From Sphingomonas sp. PP-CE-3G-477 (GTDB lineage: Bacteria; Pseudomonadota; Alphaproteobacteria; Sphingomonadales; Sphingomonadaceae), in the NCBI RefSeq assembly GCF_003050745.1, contig NZ_QAOF01000003.1, positions 310,001 to 374,000 on the forward strand: a stretch of 64,000 nt of DNA, in the 5' to 3' direction. How positions within the stretch are numbered: position 1 is the stretch's first letter; the number at the start of each line of letters is the position of its first letter. Shown here in pieces: positions 26,196 to 33,304 of this stretch. The position numbers were made by a program, and so were the translations under genes. The notes under the pieces were generated by a model. It was not told the origin of the DNA and did not search any database. It was given only the letters and a program-made list of their open reading frames with translations.

Positions 26196-26533
26196 GCGTC
26201 ACCTGCGCGGGCGAGCGTGGCGGCGCGACGGAGGGCGGCGACTACCTCGGGCTGGGTGCGCTCGGGTTTGTCATTCCATGGGCCGACCCCGGTGCGAAAG
26301 TTTGCCGATCGACCCAGCGACTTAAACGCATCCCAAACGATCGTATCGTCGGCGCCAACATCTGCGGCACGCCAGATTGCTCCAGCAACACAGAAGCACA
26401 CTGCGCTGTGAATGACTTCCCTGTCCGGAATACGATTGCCATCGGCGTCATACCCCAGCTCACCCTTTACCCAGGCACCATCCGGCTCGATCAAATCAGC
26501 CGCGCGCTCCAGGACATCAGCCACAGTGAGCAT
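26192..26533 (-). CDS. DUF6197-like protein
   Basis: 113 residues from the ATG at 26533. The pattern VLERAADLIEPDGAWVKGEL, then AVCFCVAGAIWRAADV, is the DUF6197 signature as I remember it (AADLI..GAW..G and AVCxCAxGA). Its function is unknown; it is frequent in actinobacterial and alphaproteobacterial phages. Its start lies within the upstream HNH gene by 17 bases. Confidence 0.6.
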   Translation of the reverse strand: MLTVADVLERAADLIEPDGAWVKGELGYDADGNRIPDREVIHSAVCFCVAGAIWRAADVGADDTIVWDAFKSLGRSANFRTGVGPWNDKPERTQPEVVAALRRAATLARAGDA

Positions 26534-27011
26534 TGGAAGACTCCTTCTTGTTTTTGCTGGCGTGGTATTGCCGGTTCTGTATTGCGCATTTGCAGATGCG
26601 ACAGTTTCGGCGCGGCTTGCCCCGGTAGTGGGACATGATGACGGTATTGTCGGGCGTGTATTCGTGGCCACGCACACAGTGAGTCTTGCGCATATTGCGA
26701 ATTCGCTTGCGGTTTGACGCATCCTGCATGTTGTCGAACTGCGTCCCCCAGCGCAGATGCTTCGGGTTCACACAACGAGGATTGTCACAGGAGTGCAGAG
26801 CCATCTTGTCGGCTGGCAATTCACCAGTCGCGAGGAAGAGGCTGTAGCGATGCGCAAGTATCCGCTCGCCCTTTGTGCAGAACAAGCCATATCCACGCGG
26901 CGCCTTCGCTGCATTCCACAACCAGCAGTCATCAGCGCCGGCCACAGTGGCCCGGTTCCAGAAGACAGACGCCACACCGTCAGCAACACAGAGTGGTGTA
27001 TCGGTCAGCAT
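26517..27011 (-). CDS. HNH endonuclease, homing-type
   Basis: 164 residues. The HNH_3 core reads LAHRYSLFLATGELPADKMA, then LHSCDNPRCVNPKHLRWGTQ, with the catalytic H and the CxNPxH-x-xxG pattern. A second CxxGH...CxxC zinc module follows (THCVRGHEYTP, RNCRICKCA), typical of homing endonucleases in phage genomes. It could be a mobile intruder (moron) in the early operon, though it keeps overlapping junctions on both sides. Confidence 0.88.
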   Translation of the reverse strand: MLTDTPLCVADGVASVFWNRATVAGADDCWLWNAAKAPRGYGLFCTKGERILAHRYSLFLATGELPADKMALHSCDNPRCVNPKHLRWGTQFDNMQDASNRKRIRNMRKTHCVRGHEYTPDNTVIMSHYRGKPRRNCRICKCAIQNRQYHASKNKKESSNAHCG

Positions 27012-27223
27012 GGGGTGGGCTCCTGGGTGAAGGAGACGCCGCAGAACGGACAGAAGGTGGCGAACATGCCAACGGCCTTCTTCTTGCCGCGGCCGGTTTC
27101 AATCTGGTCGGTGACGATCATCGGGCGCGCGGTCTGGTCAGCACCCAGCATGATCGGAAGCATGATCCGGGTGTTGCGTTCGGCCAGCTTGGCGTCGACT
27201 TCGGCTATGCAGTTGCAGGCCAT
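27005..27223 (-). CDS. Hypothetical phage protein, 72 aa
   Basis: MACNCIAEVDAKLAERNTRI, then IETGRGKKKAVGMFATFCPF with a CxxC pair near the C-terminus. Paired cysteines at both ends (CNC and CPFC) suggest a small zinc-binding protein, as in several phage early genes. Function unknown. Confidence 0.5.
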   Translation of the reverse strand: MACNCIAEVDAKLAERNTRIMLPIMLGADQTARPMIVTDQIETGRGKKKAVGMFATFCPFCGVSFTQEPTPC

Positions 27224-27447
27224 CAGCTTGCCTCCCTCTCAAATGCAGTAAGCTCAGCCCACTCAGCGGGCGTCAGGTCGCGGGGCATGGCGAGAAGCTC
27301 AGCCAACCGAGCGTCAGGCTCGACACAGCGGGCCACGACAGGGGCCACGTCGCGCATCCGATCAAACTGCGGATACCGCTCACGCCACGCCGCAATCTGC
27401 GCGCCCGTATCGACCATGTCGGCGGGGTTTAGGAACGGGGTGATCAT
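27223..27447 (-). CDS. Hypothetical phage protein, 74 aa
   Basis: From the ATG at 27447 (MITPFLNPADMVDTG). AWRERYPQFDRMRDVAPVVA and a C-terminal LTPAEWAELTAFEREAS helix are seen. The frame is open to 27486. It is helical, soluble and of unrecognised family. Confidence 0.45.
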   Translation of the reverse strand: MITPFLNPADMVDTGAQIAAWRERYPQFDRMRDVAPVVARCVEPDARLAELLAMPRDLTPAEWAELTAFEREAS

Positions 27448-27773
27448 AGCGACACCGGCGTGCGCACCGGCATTGGCAGAGCGCATTCAAAACCCTGCCG
27501 AGCCAGAGCCAGCGGCGGAGTAATGAAGTCCATCCACGCGACGACGACCCCGGTCCCAGCATCCATGCCGTTACGCGCTTCGATCGCAGCGATGTCGTCG
27601 GGCACGTAGCCTTGGCGACCCTCGTAGACCGTAGCAGCGACGCCGATGCCGAGACGGTGCCAGTTCATGTTGGAATGCCACTGCTTGCCGACGACTGCGA
27701 CAATCTGTCGGCCGCGACGTGCATCGGCGTCAGGAACAGTGAACTGCCACTCGGTTGCAAGAGGCGCGCTCAC
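27444..27773 (-). CDS. Hypothetical phage protein, 109 aa
   Basis: From a GTG at 27773 that overlaps the upstream stop (GTGA). It contains QFTVPDADARRGRQIVAVVG and MNWHRLGIGVAATVYEGRQG. It is compact, and no family is recognised. The GTG start explains why a longer upstream frame should not be used. Confidence 0.45.
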   Translation of the reverse strand: MSAPLATEWQFTVPDADARRGRQIVAVVGKQWHSNMNWHRLGIGVAATVYEGRQGYVPDDIAAIEARNGMDAGTGVVVAWMDFITPPLALARQGFECALPMPVRTPVSL

Positions 27774-28144
27774 GACACGCGCCCCAGAACCCGGCCGATA
27801 ACCAAATCCACCGGCTCGGCAGCGTAAGCCACGAACGGCGCATAAGCCTCGTCGATCGCCGCCTGTGGAGCATCCGGCCCGAACGTCATGTACGCCGCGT
27901 GGCAAAGCTGCATCAGCTCGTCGCCGAACCGTGCGTAGATAGCCCGCAGAGCATCGACCCGACCGCCGACATACTCGGACCATTCGTCGCGGGTGATGGC
28001 GTAGGTGGCGAACCGGGGTTCAGCGAGCGGCGGGCGGGCCTTGATGCTGGCGAGCAGGGCCTGAGCCTTGGGCGCGTCGTACCAGCGCACGATCGCCGTC
28101 ACGTCCTGCGCGGACTGAGGCGTGAGCTTCTGGTGCGCGGTCAT
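27770..28144 (-). CDS. Hypothetical phage protein with AQDVTA leader, 124 aa
   Basis: MTAHQKLTPQSAQDVTAIVR then a helical body (LLASIKARPPLAEPRFATYA, VDALRAIYARFGDELMQLCH). The first 18 bases of the shared leader repeat (28095-28112) encode AQDVTA, also present at the N-termini of the next two genes. Function unknown. Confidence 0.5.
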   Translation of the reverse strand: MTAHQKLTPQSAQDVTAIVRWYDAPKAQALLASIKARPPLAEPRFATYAITRDEWSEYVGGRVDALRAIYARFGDELMQLCHAAYMTFGPDAPQAAIDEAYAPFVAYAAEPVDLVIGRVLGRVS

Positions 28145-28705
28145 GACTGCACCACGCGGTAGGCAACGATGTCGTTAGCCCGCAGCGGGCTTTCAGGCGT
28201 GCGACCATGATCCCACCGGTGATATCCAGCCTTTGCGGGGCCGCTCGACAGCCAACCATTGCGCAGACGCGTCATGATCATCGTGTCGGTGGGAACTGGG
28301 CAAATGCCACCTGTCCAATTGACCCAAGGGCTCGCCGTCACGTCCTGCGCGTTGGCGGTGGGGGAGGGGGTGTGACGGGTCATGCTGCGGCCTTTCCACG
28401 AAGGCGACGGGCGCGGCGCTTGGACAGCGGCTTCGGCGTGTCGATGAAAGCGATCTCACGGCGAGCGCGCTGATGCGGGTGGCGAAACCCCATGCTGTCA
28501 CGCGGGCGATCGTCGCCCATGATAAAGGCGAGCGTGTCGAGGCTGTCGTCCATGTAGTCGAGATCGAAGCCGCGGCCACGTGGTGCGATACCGCCGCCAA
28601 TGCCAGCGCACGCCATTGCGAGAATAACTGAGGTGAGCGAGTGCCGCGGCAATGCGCGATCGGGGTTAGCCGTCACGTCCTGCGCGTTGTCGGTGGGGGA
28701 GGGGG
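28095..28705. repeat. Leader repeats at three consecutive gene starts
   Basis: A 37-base segment at 28334-28370 recurs with one mismatch at 28669-28705, and its first 18 bases recur at 28095-28112. On the coding strand each copy lies at the start of a separate gene and encodes S-P-T-x-N-A-Q-D-V-T-A or its end. The genes differ after the repeat. The copies are about 240 and 335 bases apart. Confidence 0.75.
28141..28383 (-). CDS. Hypothetical phage protein with NAQDVTA leader, 80 aa
   Basis: MTRHTPSPTANAQDVTASPW opens the protein; the body (NGWLSSGPAKAGYHRWDHGR, ANDIVAYRVV) has a small fold ending in IVAYRVV, seen in other short phage proteins. The leader is shared with the flanking genes. 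It overlaps both neighbours by four bases. Confidence 0.5.
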   Translation of the reverse strand: MTRHTPSPTANAQDVTASPWVNWTGGICPVPTDTMIMTRLRNGWLSSGPAKAGYHRWDHGRTPESPLRANDIVAYRVVQS

Positions 28706-28712
28706 TGATCAT
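28380..28712 (-). CDS. Hypothetical phage protein with NAQDVTA leader, 110 aa
   Basis: MITPSPTDNAQDVTANPDRA begins the protein, then a short hydrophobic segment (VILAMACAGIGGGIAP) and a basic tail rich in Arg and Lys (PKPLSKRRARRLRGKAAA). The hydrophobic stretch could be a membrane anchor. No family is recognised. Confidence 0.45.
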   Translation of the reverse strand: MITPSPTDNAQDVTANPDRALPRHSLTSVILAMACAGIGGGIAPRGRGFDLDYMDDSLDTLAFIMGDDRPRDSMGFRHPHQRARREIAFIDTPKPLSKRRARRLRGKAAA

Positions 28713-28951
28713 GCTGGGAACCTCCGGAGAGTGTCAGCGATTGCCTCGCTCTGAACGATCTGGTCAAAGCGGGCGCGGTCAGATGCGGGGCGAAGTCCGG
28801 CTTGCTCGGCAATGCGAACACATCGGGCGATGAAGCCCATGAAGGTCCAGCTGCCGTGCTGGCGCATACAAGCCTGAGTGCCGGCTAGTGTGGCGGGGAA
28901 GCCGTAAGACTGCCCCCACCATGCGGCGCGATGGTTCACGACCTCGTTCAT
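28709..28951 (-). CDS. Hypothetical phage protein, 80 aa
   Basis: From the ATG at 28951: MNEVVNHRAAWWGQSYGFPA, then HGSWTFMGFIARCVRIAEQA. It is aromatic-rich at the N-terminus with a helical C-terminus. It overlaps the neighbouring gene starts by four bases. Unknown function. Confidence 0.5.
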   Translation of the reverse strand: MNEVVNHRAAWWGQSYGFPATLAGTQACMRQHGSWTFMGFIARCVRIAEQAGLRPASDRARFDQIVQSEAIADTLRRFPA

Positions 28952-29106
28952 GCCGCAACCGCGTCGGCCATGAGGGACTTGAAACCCGAGGGGTAGCGGA
29001 AGCCGATCTTCTTGATCGGGCGAGCGGACCAGGCGTTGTAAGCGATTACGCGCTTGTCGCTGGGGTTCGCTGCGATGAACTTTTCGAGCTTGCTGACCTG
29101 AGCCAT
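28948..29106 (-). CDS. Hypothetical phage protein, 52 aa, first leftward gene
   Basis: From the ATG at 29106 (MAQVSKLEKFIAANPSDKRV), basic, with IKKIGFRYPSGFKSLMADAV. A GAGGTCACG segment lies just upstream. It is the first gene downstream of the double operator at 29157-29197, so it starts the leftward early operon. Confidence 0.5.
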   Translation of the reverse strand: MAQVSKLEKFIAANPSDKRVIAYNAWSARPIKKIGFRYPSGFKSLMADAVAA

Positions 29107-29156
29107 CGTGACCTCCGAGGCTAGCGGCCAATCCGCTGTGCCTTCTGGAGTGATAA

Positions 29157-29197
29157 TGCAGAATGCATCACCATAGCGCAAGTGCAAAATGCATCAC
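29157..29197. promoter_or_regulatory. Double repressor operator for leftward operon
   Basis: TGCAGAATGCATCAC (29157-29171) and TGCAAAATGCATCAC (29183-29197) are direct copies 26 bases apart. Each contains the partly symmetric core TGCA-NNN-TGCA. A third copy, TGCATAATGCATCAT, lies at 30251-30265 between the CI-like and Cro-like genes. AT-rich sequence (ATTATTTTTT) follows the second copy. Confidence 0.65.
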
Positions 29198-29236
29198 GGC
29201 GCATTATTTTTTACGTAGCTGGTAGGTTACGGGGTT

Positions 29237-29605
29237 TTAGAGATCGGCGGGCGCGTCCCACTTAGGCCAAGGCCAGAGTTTCTTCTCGTCGGCCTTGTGG
29301 CCCCGCTCAACGTAGCCCGCATAATGATACCAAATAAAACCAGCGGCGACGAAAATTAAGATATTTACAATCCAAGTCGATTCGGGGGTAACATATGTTA
29401 TCCAAAGCTTATTAAGGCTCCACAGCGCGATTATGAATGCTAACATGCTGGTACCTCTAACAATTCCCCAGGTTGCGTTAAGCTGGAGGTTGTTATTGTG
29501 CTCCAACGCGTTTTCTAGCTGCTCATGATACGCGCGTAGCTGCCACTCCATGTCCGACACTCGGACTTCTAAAGCACGGATCACCTCAGCCTCATCGGTG
29601 GGCAT
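29237..29605 (-). CDS. Membrane protein with coiled coil, 122 aa
   Basis: From the ATG at 29605 with AGGAAA upstream. An N-terminal heptad region (EVIRALEVRVSDMEWQLRAY) is followed by two membrane spans (about residues 52-67 and 78-95) and a basic, tryptophan-containing tail. It lies between the repressor and the operators, like superinfection-exclusion genes in lambdoid phages; that role is only inferred. Base composition is noticeably AT-rich. Confidence 0.55.
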   Translation of the reverse strand: MPTDEAEVIRALEVRVSDMEWQLRAYHEQLENALEHNNNLQLNATWGIVRGTSMLAFIIALWSLNKLWITYVTPESTWIVNILIFVAAGFIWYHYAGYVERGHKADEKKLWPWPKWDAPADL

Positions 29606-29746
29606 AGGAATTTTCCTATCTTGCGTTGTAGGATTTATGAGAACACAACAGGAACATGGAACGTCGAGTCGCACCAATGACGCTACGCGAGCCAGCTTGC
29701 GAGGTAGCGTGCAGTAACTGCTTAATGTCGTGTGCCATTCTCCCCG

Positions 29747-30199
29747 CTAGACTGGCTTGGTGGCAGAGGGAGATTGAGCGCCTTTATCGGGAGAGGTCTT
29801 TGAGGAAGGTTTCCCCGGAGGCGCGCGGTCAACTCGAAACCGCCCTAGCTGCTCATGAAGCGCTGGCCCAAAAATACGCGGCAAGTCCGCGATCTTCGTA
29901 TCGAGCTTCAGTTCGGCTTCAATGATCTCGCGAATCATCTGCTCTATGTCTTCGGCAGTTGGTTCAATTGACGGTTGCGGACCTTCGCCCTTCCCGGTGA
30001 TGAGCCAATCAAGCGAGACGCCTAAACGCTGCGCATAGTGAGCTGCGGCATCGCGTGGAATCTTTCCTTTCCCGCGCGTATCGTTCTCGTGCTGATTATA
30101 GGTGGCCTCATTGACGCCAAGCCACGCTGCAGCTTCTCGCTGAGTGTCGAGCCCTTTGTTTATGCGGGCCTGCTTGAGTCTCTGATTGGCGGTAAGCAT
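29747..30199 (-). CDS. CI-like XRE repressor without peptidase domain
   Basis: 150 residues from the ATG at 30199. The HTH is at about residues 5-60 (NQRLKQARINKGLDTQREAA, WLGVNEATYNQHEND, GVSLDWLITG), the standard phage-repressor form. Residues 75-150 are helical and polar, with no S24 Ser/Lys peptidase motifs, so induction would need an antirepressor or another signal and not RecA-driven cleavage. It is divergent from the Cro-like gene with one operator copy between them. Confidence 0.85.
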   Translation of the reverse strand: MLTANQRLKQARINKGLDTQREAAAWLGVNEATYNQHENDTRGKGKIPRDAAAHYAQRLGVSLDWLITGKGEGPQPSIEPTAEDIEQMIREIIEAELKLDTKIADLPRIFGPALHEQLGRFRVDRAPPGKPSSKTSPDKGAQSPSATKPV

Positions 30200-30250
30200 C
30201 CGCGGGGCGTAGCGCGACGAATGATGCGAAAGGCACTTGCTTTCCGATAG

Positions 30251-30265
30251 TGCATAATGCATCAT
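30251..30265. promoter_or_regulatory. Repressor operator between ci-like and cro-like genes
   Basis: TGCATAATGCATCAT, matching the two operators at 29157-29197. It overlaps the presumed divergent promoters (a CATAAT hexamer is embedded in it). Confidence 0.6.
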
Positions 30266-30271
30266 TGGGAA

Positions 30272-30493
30272 ATGAGGACGCACACAGAAATCGTCAACGC
30301 TGCTGGAGCCGACCGCCTCGCGACGCTTCGCCGTGTTTCCCTGCACACCGCTCGCTCGTGGGCCCAGCGCGATAGTATCCCCGCTGAGCATTGGTCGGAC
30401 ATCGTCAAGGCCGACATCGCCAGCTGGGAAGAGTTGGGGAACGCAGCAGCTGCCAAGCCCCGGAAGCCCGCCGACCAGCAGGTGGCAGCGTGA
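30272..30493 (+). CDS. Cro-like regulator
   Basis: 73 residues from the ATG at 30272 (MRTHTEIVNAAGADRLATLR). The segment VSLHTARSWAQRDSIPAEHW resembles the Cro/CarPh-type HTH used by many alphaproteobacterial phages. It is first in the rightward operon, opposite the CI-like gene across an operator. An upstream ATG at 30257 would overlap the operator. Confidence 0.7.
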   Translation: MRTHTEIVNAAGADRLATLRRVSLHTARSWAQRDSIPAEHWSDIVKADIASWEELGNAAAAKPRKPADQQVAA

Positions 30494-30972
30494 TCTACTT
30501 CATCACCGCCCGCGACGTCGGCCGTGTCAAGATCGGCTTCTCGGATAATCCGTGGTCGCGCTTCGGCAAGATGCAGTCCGACAGCCCGGTTCGCCTCAAG
30601 CTGGAGCGAATGATCGAAGGCGACGTGACGCTCGAGAAAGGCTTCCACGCTCGGTTCGCAGACCATCGCGCCTTCGGCGAGTGGTTCGCTCTCGCCGCAC
30701 CGATCGAAGAGTTCATGGTGACGCTGCCCAAGCCGATCCGCGCGCCTCGCGAGACGCCGGTAAAGGATCTCGTCGAAGCCGTTGGTATCAGCCCATCCTA
30801 CGCAAGCATGATCTTGTCGGGGAAGCAAAAGCCGTCCCGTCCGCTGGCAATTCACATTTTCCGGGTGATGGGTTGGCGTCACGATTCCATCGCCAATCTG
30901 ACCGAAGAGCACATGGAGTTGCTTGAGCGCGTTGAGCCGTATTCGCCACGCACCCCGGCGCCGGCCGCATGA
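30490..30972 (+). CDS. GIY-YIG (T5orf172-like) nuclease fused to HTH
   Basis: 160 residues from a GTG overlapping the Cro-like stop. Residues 1-80 (VIYFITARDVGRVKIGFSDN, HARFADHRAFGEWFAL) are the compact GIY-YIG variant of the T5orf172/MUG113 type, with KIGFS and the terminal G-EWF motif. Residues 95-135 (VKDLVEAVGISPSYASMILS GKQKPS) form an XRE-type helix-turn-helix. A nuclease joined to a specific DNA-binding domain immediately after cro could act as a regulator or a self-targeting nuclease. A related stand-alone protein is at 33301. Confidence 0.75.
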   Translation: MIYFITARDVGRVKIGFSDNPWSRFGKMQSDSPVRLKLERMIEGDVTLEKGFHARFADHRAFGEWFALAAPIEEFMVTLPKPIRAPRETPVKDLVEAVGISPSYASMILSGKQKPSRPLAIHIFRVMGWRHDSIANLTEEHMELLERVEPYSPRTPAPAA

Positions 30973-31160
30973 CCGACATGCTTCTGCCCCTCGCCGCAAT
31001 CGCGGGCCCTGCACTCCTGATGCTCGCTGTCCACGATATCCGGCGCGCCAACCGCAGCCTGCCGCTGTTCCGGCCAAGCCTGCGCCATCGCGACGAGCAG
31101 GGCTCGGGCGACGTGCGGGGCGAAGGGCTGTTCCTTACAATTCATAATCGAGGGGATTAA
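30969..31160 (+). CDS. Small membrane protein, 63 aa
   Basis: MTDMLLPLAAIAGPALLMLA makes one N-terminal membrane span, then a basic and polar tail (RPSLRHRDEQGSGDVRGEGL). It overlaps the previous stop by four bases. Unknown function. Confidence 0.5.
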   Translation: MTDMLLPLAAIAGPALLMLAVHDIRRANRSLPLFRPSLRHRDEQGSGDVRGEGLFLTIHNRGD

Positions 31161-31163
31161 TTC

Positions 31164-31637
31164 ATGATACCCGCCAACGTCTTACCCCGTCGGTCGCGAC
31201 CGACGACAAAATCCTACCGCACCGCAGTAAAGACCATCATCACGGGCATCCAGGGCCATCACGGCCTGAACGATCCGGAGTTGGCTGAGCGTCTCGGCTG
31301 CTCGGCTGGCACGATCAAGAACGCGCGCAACGAAGCGGGCAACCTCGACGGCGTCACGCTGATGAACGTCGAGTATGAGTTCGGCCCGTCTGCGCTGGAT
31401 CCGGTTTTGGCGCTGGGCGGCTCGCGGTCTGTGCCGCTGAACGTCGCTGCTGACGACACGGTTAGCGCCACGATCGAGCTTTCCGAGGTGCTGCACCTCC
31501 TGATCGCCGCGCAGTCACCCGCAAGCGAGGGTGGCGTTGCTGTCACCCCGACCGAGCTGACGCGCATCCTCCCGCAGCTTCGTGATGCTCGCCAAGCGCT
31601 TGATGTGCTGATCGACCGGGCGAGGTTTGCGGCATGA
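31164..31637 (+). CDS. HTH phage regulator, 157 aa
   Basis: The N-terminal half has a helix-turn-helix (NDPELAERLGCSAGTIKNAR). The C-terminal half contains VSATIELSEVLHLLIAAQSP and a final helix (RQALDVLIDRARFAA). Proteins of this arrangement sit in early operons of Sphingomonas phages and may regulate replication or late expression. An AGGGGATTAATTC segment precedes the ATG. Confidence 0.65.
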   Translation: MIPANVLPRRSRPTTKSYRTAVKTIITGIQGHHGLNDPELAERLGCSAGTIKNARNEAGNLDGVTLMNVEYEFGPSALDPVLALGGSRSVPLNVAADDTVSATIELSEVLHLLIAAQSPASEGGVAVTPTELTRILPQLRDARQALDVLIDRARFAA

Positions 31638-31900
31638 GCGTCGAGACAACCCTAGCCGACCGCGGCACCTCGTACGGTGAGTACACAGACGGCGCCAAGA
31701 TCGCGATGGACCTGTTCGGCATCGTCCAGGCCACCCCGTCTTACGGCAGCATGTCGGAAGACAAGCAGTACGCGATGTTCATGTTCTGCGCGAAGATGGC
31801 GCGGCTTCTGAACGGCGACGCGAACCATAAGGACTCGTGGCACGACATCGCAGGCTACGCGACCCTTGCGCATGATCGTTGCGTCGAGGTGCCGGCATGA
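31634..31900 (+). CDS. DUF6378-like protein
   Basis: 88 residues. TTLADRGTSYGEYTDGAKIA, then FMFCAKMARLLNGDANHKDS WHDIAGYATL, is the DUF6378 pattern (ERGxxYGxF, KxxRixxGdpxxxDsWxDIaGYA), a helical family related to phage nucleotide-metabolism proteins. The His, Asp and Glu positions suggest metal binding, possibly MazG/HD-like. It is joined by four-base overlaps. Confidence 0.7.
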   Translation: MSVETTLADRGTSYGEYTDGAKIAMDLFGIVQATPSYGSMSEDKQYAMFMFCAKMARLLNGDANHKDSWHDIAGYATLAHDRCVEVPA

Positions 31901-32070
31901 AGATCTGGCCCTTCACCACCGCCAGCGCCGCCCCGACGCCTGCTGACGCCGCCCGCACCCTTGGCGCTATCGCTCGCAAGAACGCAGCCGATCGCCGCAC
32001 CGCCATGCTCACCACCCTTCGCGGCTGTGTTGCTCGCGGTGATGTCGCGAAGCTCGGGTGGAAGGCATGA
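31897..32070 (+). CDS. Hypothetical phage protein, 57 aa
   Basis: MKIWPFTTASAAPTPADAAR, then basic helices (NAADRRTAMLTTLRGCVARG). The start and stop overlap neighbouring genes by four bases, which is the main support for it being real. Confidence 0.45.
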   Translation: MKIWPFTTASAAPTPADAARTLGAIARKNAADRRTAMLTTLRGCVARGDVAKLGWKA

Positions 32071-32225
32071 TACCCGAGATCGCGGCTGTGCTGTCCGGTC
32101 CCCGCAAGCTTACGCTCCTGCGCGACGGCAGCAGCACATTCGTTGAGATTGAGCCGCTACGGTTCTTCCCGATCACCACGCGCGATCGACGCCGGCCGAT
32201 CCGCGTTGCGAGGAAGCCGCGGTGA
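32067..32225 (+). CDS. Hypothetical phage protein, 52 aa
   Basis: MIPEIAAVLSGPRKLTLLRD, followed by FVEIEPLRFFPITTRDRRRP and a basic tail. It overlaps both neighbours by four bases. It looks like a small beta-rich basic protein with possible nucleic-acid binding. Confidence 0.45.
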   Translation: MIPEIAAVLSGPRKLTLLRDGSSTFVEIEPLRFFPITTRDRRRPIRVARKPR

Positions 32226-32662
32226 GCAGCCAGTCAACGCTCGCCATCGCTGCCCGTCGCCGTCTGGTGTGGCTGCTGCTCGAAACGTTCGGCGTGAACG
32301 ACGTGCACGCGATGCTGCACCGGTCGCTTTCCGGCTCTGACATGACGCTGGAGCAGGTCCGGTCGATCCGCCGTACGATGCGCCGCAAGGGCTTTGACAA
32401 GAAGCCTAAGCCCTCGCTCGGCCACCTGCACACTACGCCTATCATCGTCGGTGACGCCGAACAGCCCAAGCGCGAGCCAGGCCCGCAGCCCGAGCCAAAG
32501 CCCATCGCGCCCACCGTAGGGCGCGCTCAGTGCCCCGTTCCCGAGTCATTCGAAAGCCAGATGGCACGCCTTCGCGCGGGTGCCCGCCTCGTTTGCACCC
32601 CGGATTTTCGCACCCCTCCGCCTGCCTTCACCCTTGGCGGTGTCGGTAGCGCCTCACTCTGA
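32222..32662 (+). CDS. Hypothetical phage protein, 146 aa
   Basis: From a GTG overlapping the previous stop ([20 protein letters not shown]). Helical N-terminus; the middle has [20 protein letters not shown]; from about residue 80 it is proline-rich and likely disordered ([15 protein letters not shown]). No family is recognised. Confidence 0.5.
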   Translation: MSSQSTLAIAARRRLVWLLLETFGVNDVHAMLHRSLSGSDMTLEQVRSIRRTMRRKGFDKKPKPSLGHLHTTPIIVGDAEQPKREPGPQPEPKPIAPTVGRAQCPVPESFESQMARLRAGARLVCTPDFRTPPPAFTLGGVGSASL

Positions 32663-32675
32663 ACAGGACACCAGC

Positions 32676-32963
32676 ATGACCGAACAAACCACACGACAGC
32701 ACGGCATGGGCGGCGGGCAGGTTGCGGCCGACGAGCTGCGCTTGCTGATCGAGCGCGCCGAACGTCTCGAGGAAGAGAAGAAGGGCATCAGCGACGACAT
32801 CAAGGACGTGATGGCTGAGGCCAAGGGCAGGGGGTACGATCCCAAGGCCATCCGTAAGATCCTTTCGATCCGGAAGAAGCGCGCCGAGGAGGTCCAGGAA
32901 GAGAACGCTATCCTGCAGATCTACATGGAAGCGCTCGGCATGCAGTCGACGTTCGGCTTCTGA
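32676..32963 (+). CDS. GapR-family (DUF2312) DNA-binding protein
   Basis: 95 residues from the ATG at 32676. The family pattern is clear: [20 protein letters not shown], then [20 protein letters not shown], and [13 protein letters not shown]. GapR of Caulobacter forms a clamp on overtwisted AT-rich DNA ahead of forks and helps replication and segregation. An element-encoded copy next to RusA and replication genes suggests a role in element replication or in modifying host nucleoid function. The chromosomal copy is not in this window. Confidence 0.9.
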   Translation: MTEQTTRQHGMGGGQVAADELRLLIERAERLEEEKKGISDDIKDVMAEAKGRGYDPKAIRKILSIRKKRAEEVQEENAILQIYMEALGMQSTFGF

Positions 32964-32965
32964 TC

Positions 32966-33304
32966 GTGACGATCGATCTGCCTTTCCCGCCGTCGAGCTT
33001 GTCGGGCCATGTCAAAGGGCATTGGCGCTCGAAGGCCGCTGTCACCGCCAAGCATCGCGCCTGGGCGAAGGCGGCCACGTTGGCGGAAGGTGCCTGCGAG
33101 ATTGCGGGGACCGGCGACATCCGCATCATCGTGACGTTCTACCCGGCCTCGCGCCGCGGCGACCGCGTCAACTTCCCCAACCGCATGAAGCCCTATTTTG
33201 ATGGGATCGCGGACGCCCTGCGCGTCAACGATAGTCGCTTCCTGCCGTCCTACCTGTTCGCCGAGCCAGTCAAGGGCGGGCGCGTCACGGTGGTGCTGCC
33301 ATGA
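32966..33304 (+). CDS. rusA: RusA-like Holliday junction resolvase
   Basis: 112 residues from a GTG. It begins MTIDLPFPPSSLSGHVKGHW and has RRGDRVNFPNRMKPYFDGIA, then DALRVNDSRFLPSYL. These correspond to the RusA D-x-N...K-x-x-D...l..DD-x-x-i metal site, although the last acidic pair reads N-D. It resolves branched DNA during phage recombination. Usual RusA size is about 120. Confidence 0.75.
   Translation: MTIDLPFPPSSLSGHVKGHWRSKAAVTAKHRAWAKAATLAEGACEIAGTGDIRIIVTFYPASRRGDRVNFPNRMKPYFDGIADALRVNDSRFLPSYLFAEPVKGGRVTVVLP

Noticed and set aside
29656..29925. 89-codon plus-strand frame with a Cys-rich start
   Set aside because: Overlaps the repressor gene in antisense. No motif; the repressor is well supported.
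30262..31077. 271-codon minus-strand frame
   Set aside because: Antisense to the Cro-like and GIY-YIG genes, which have better motifs and overlaps.
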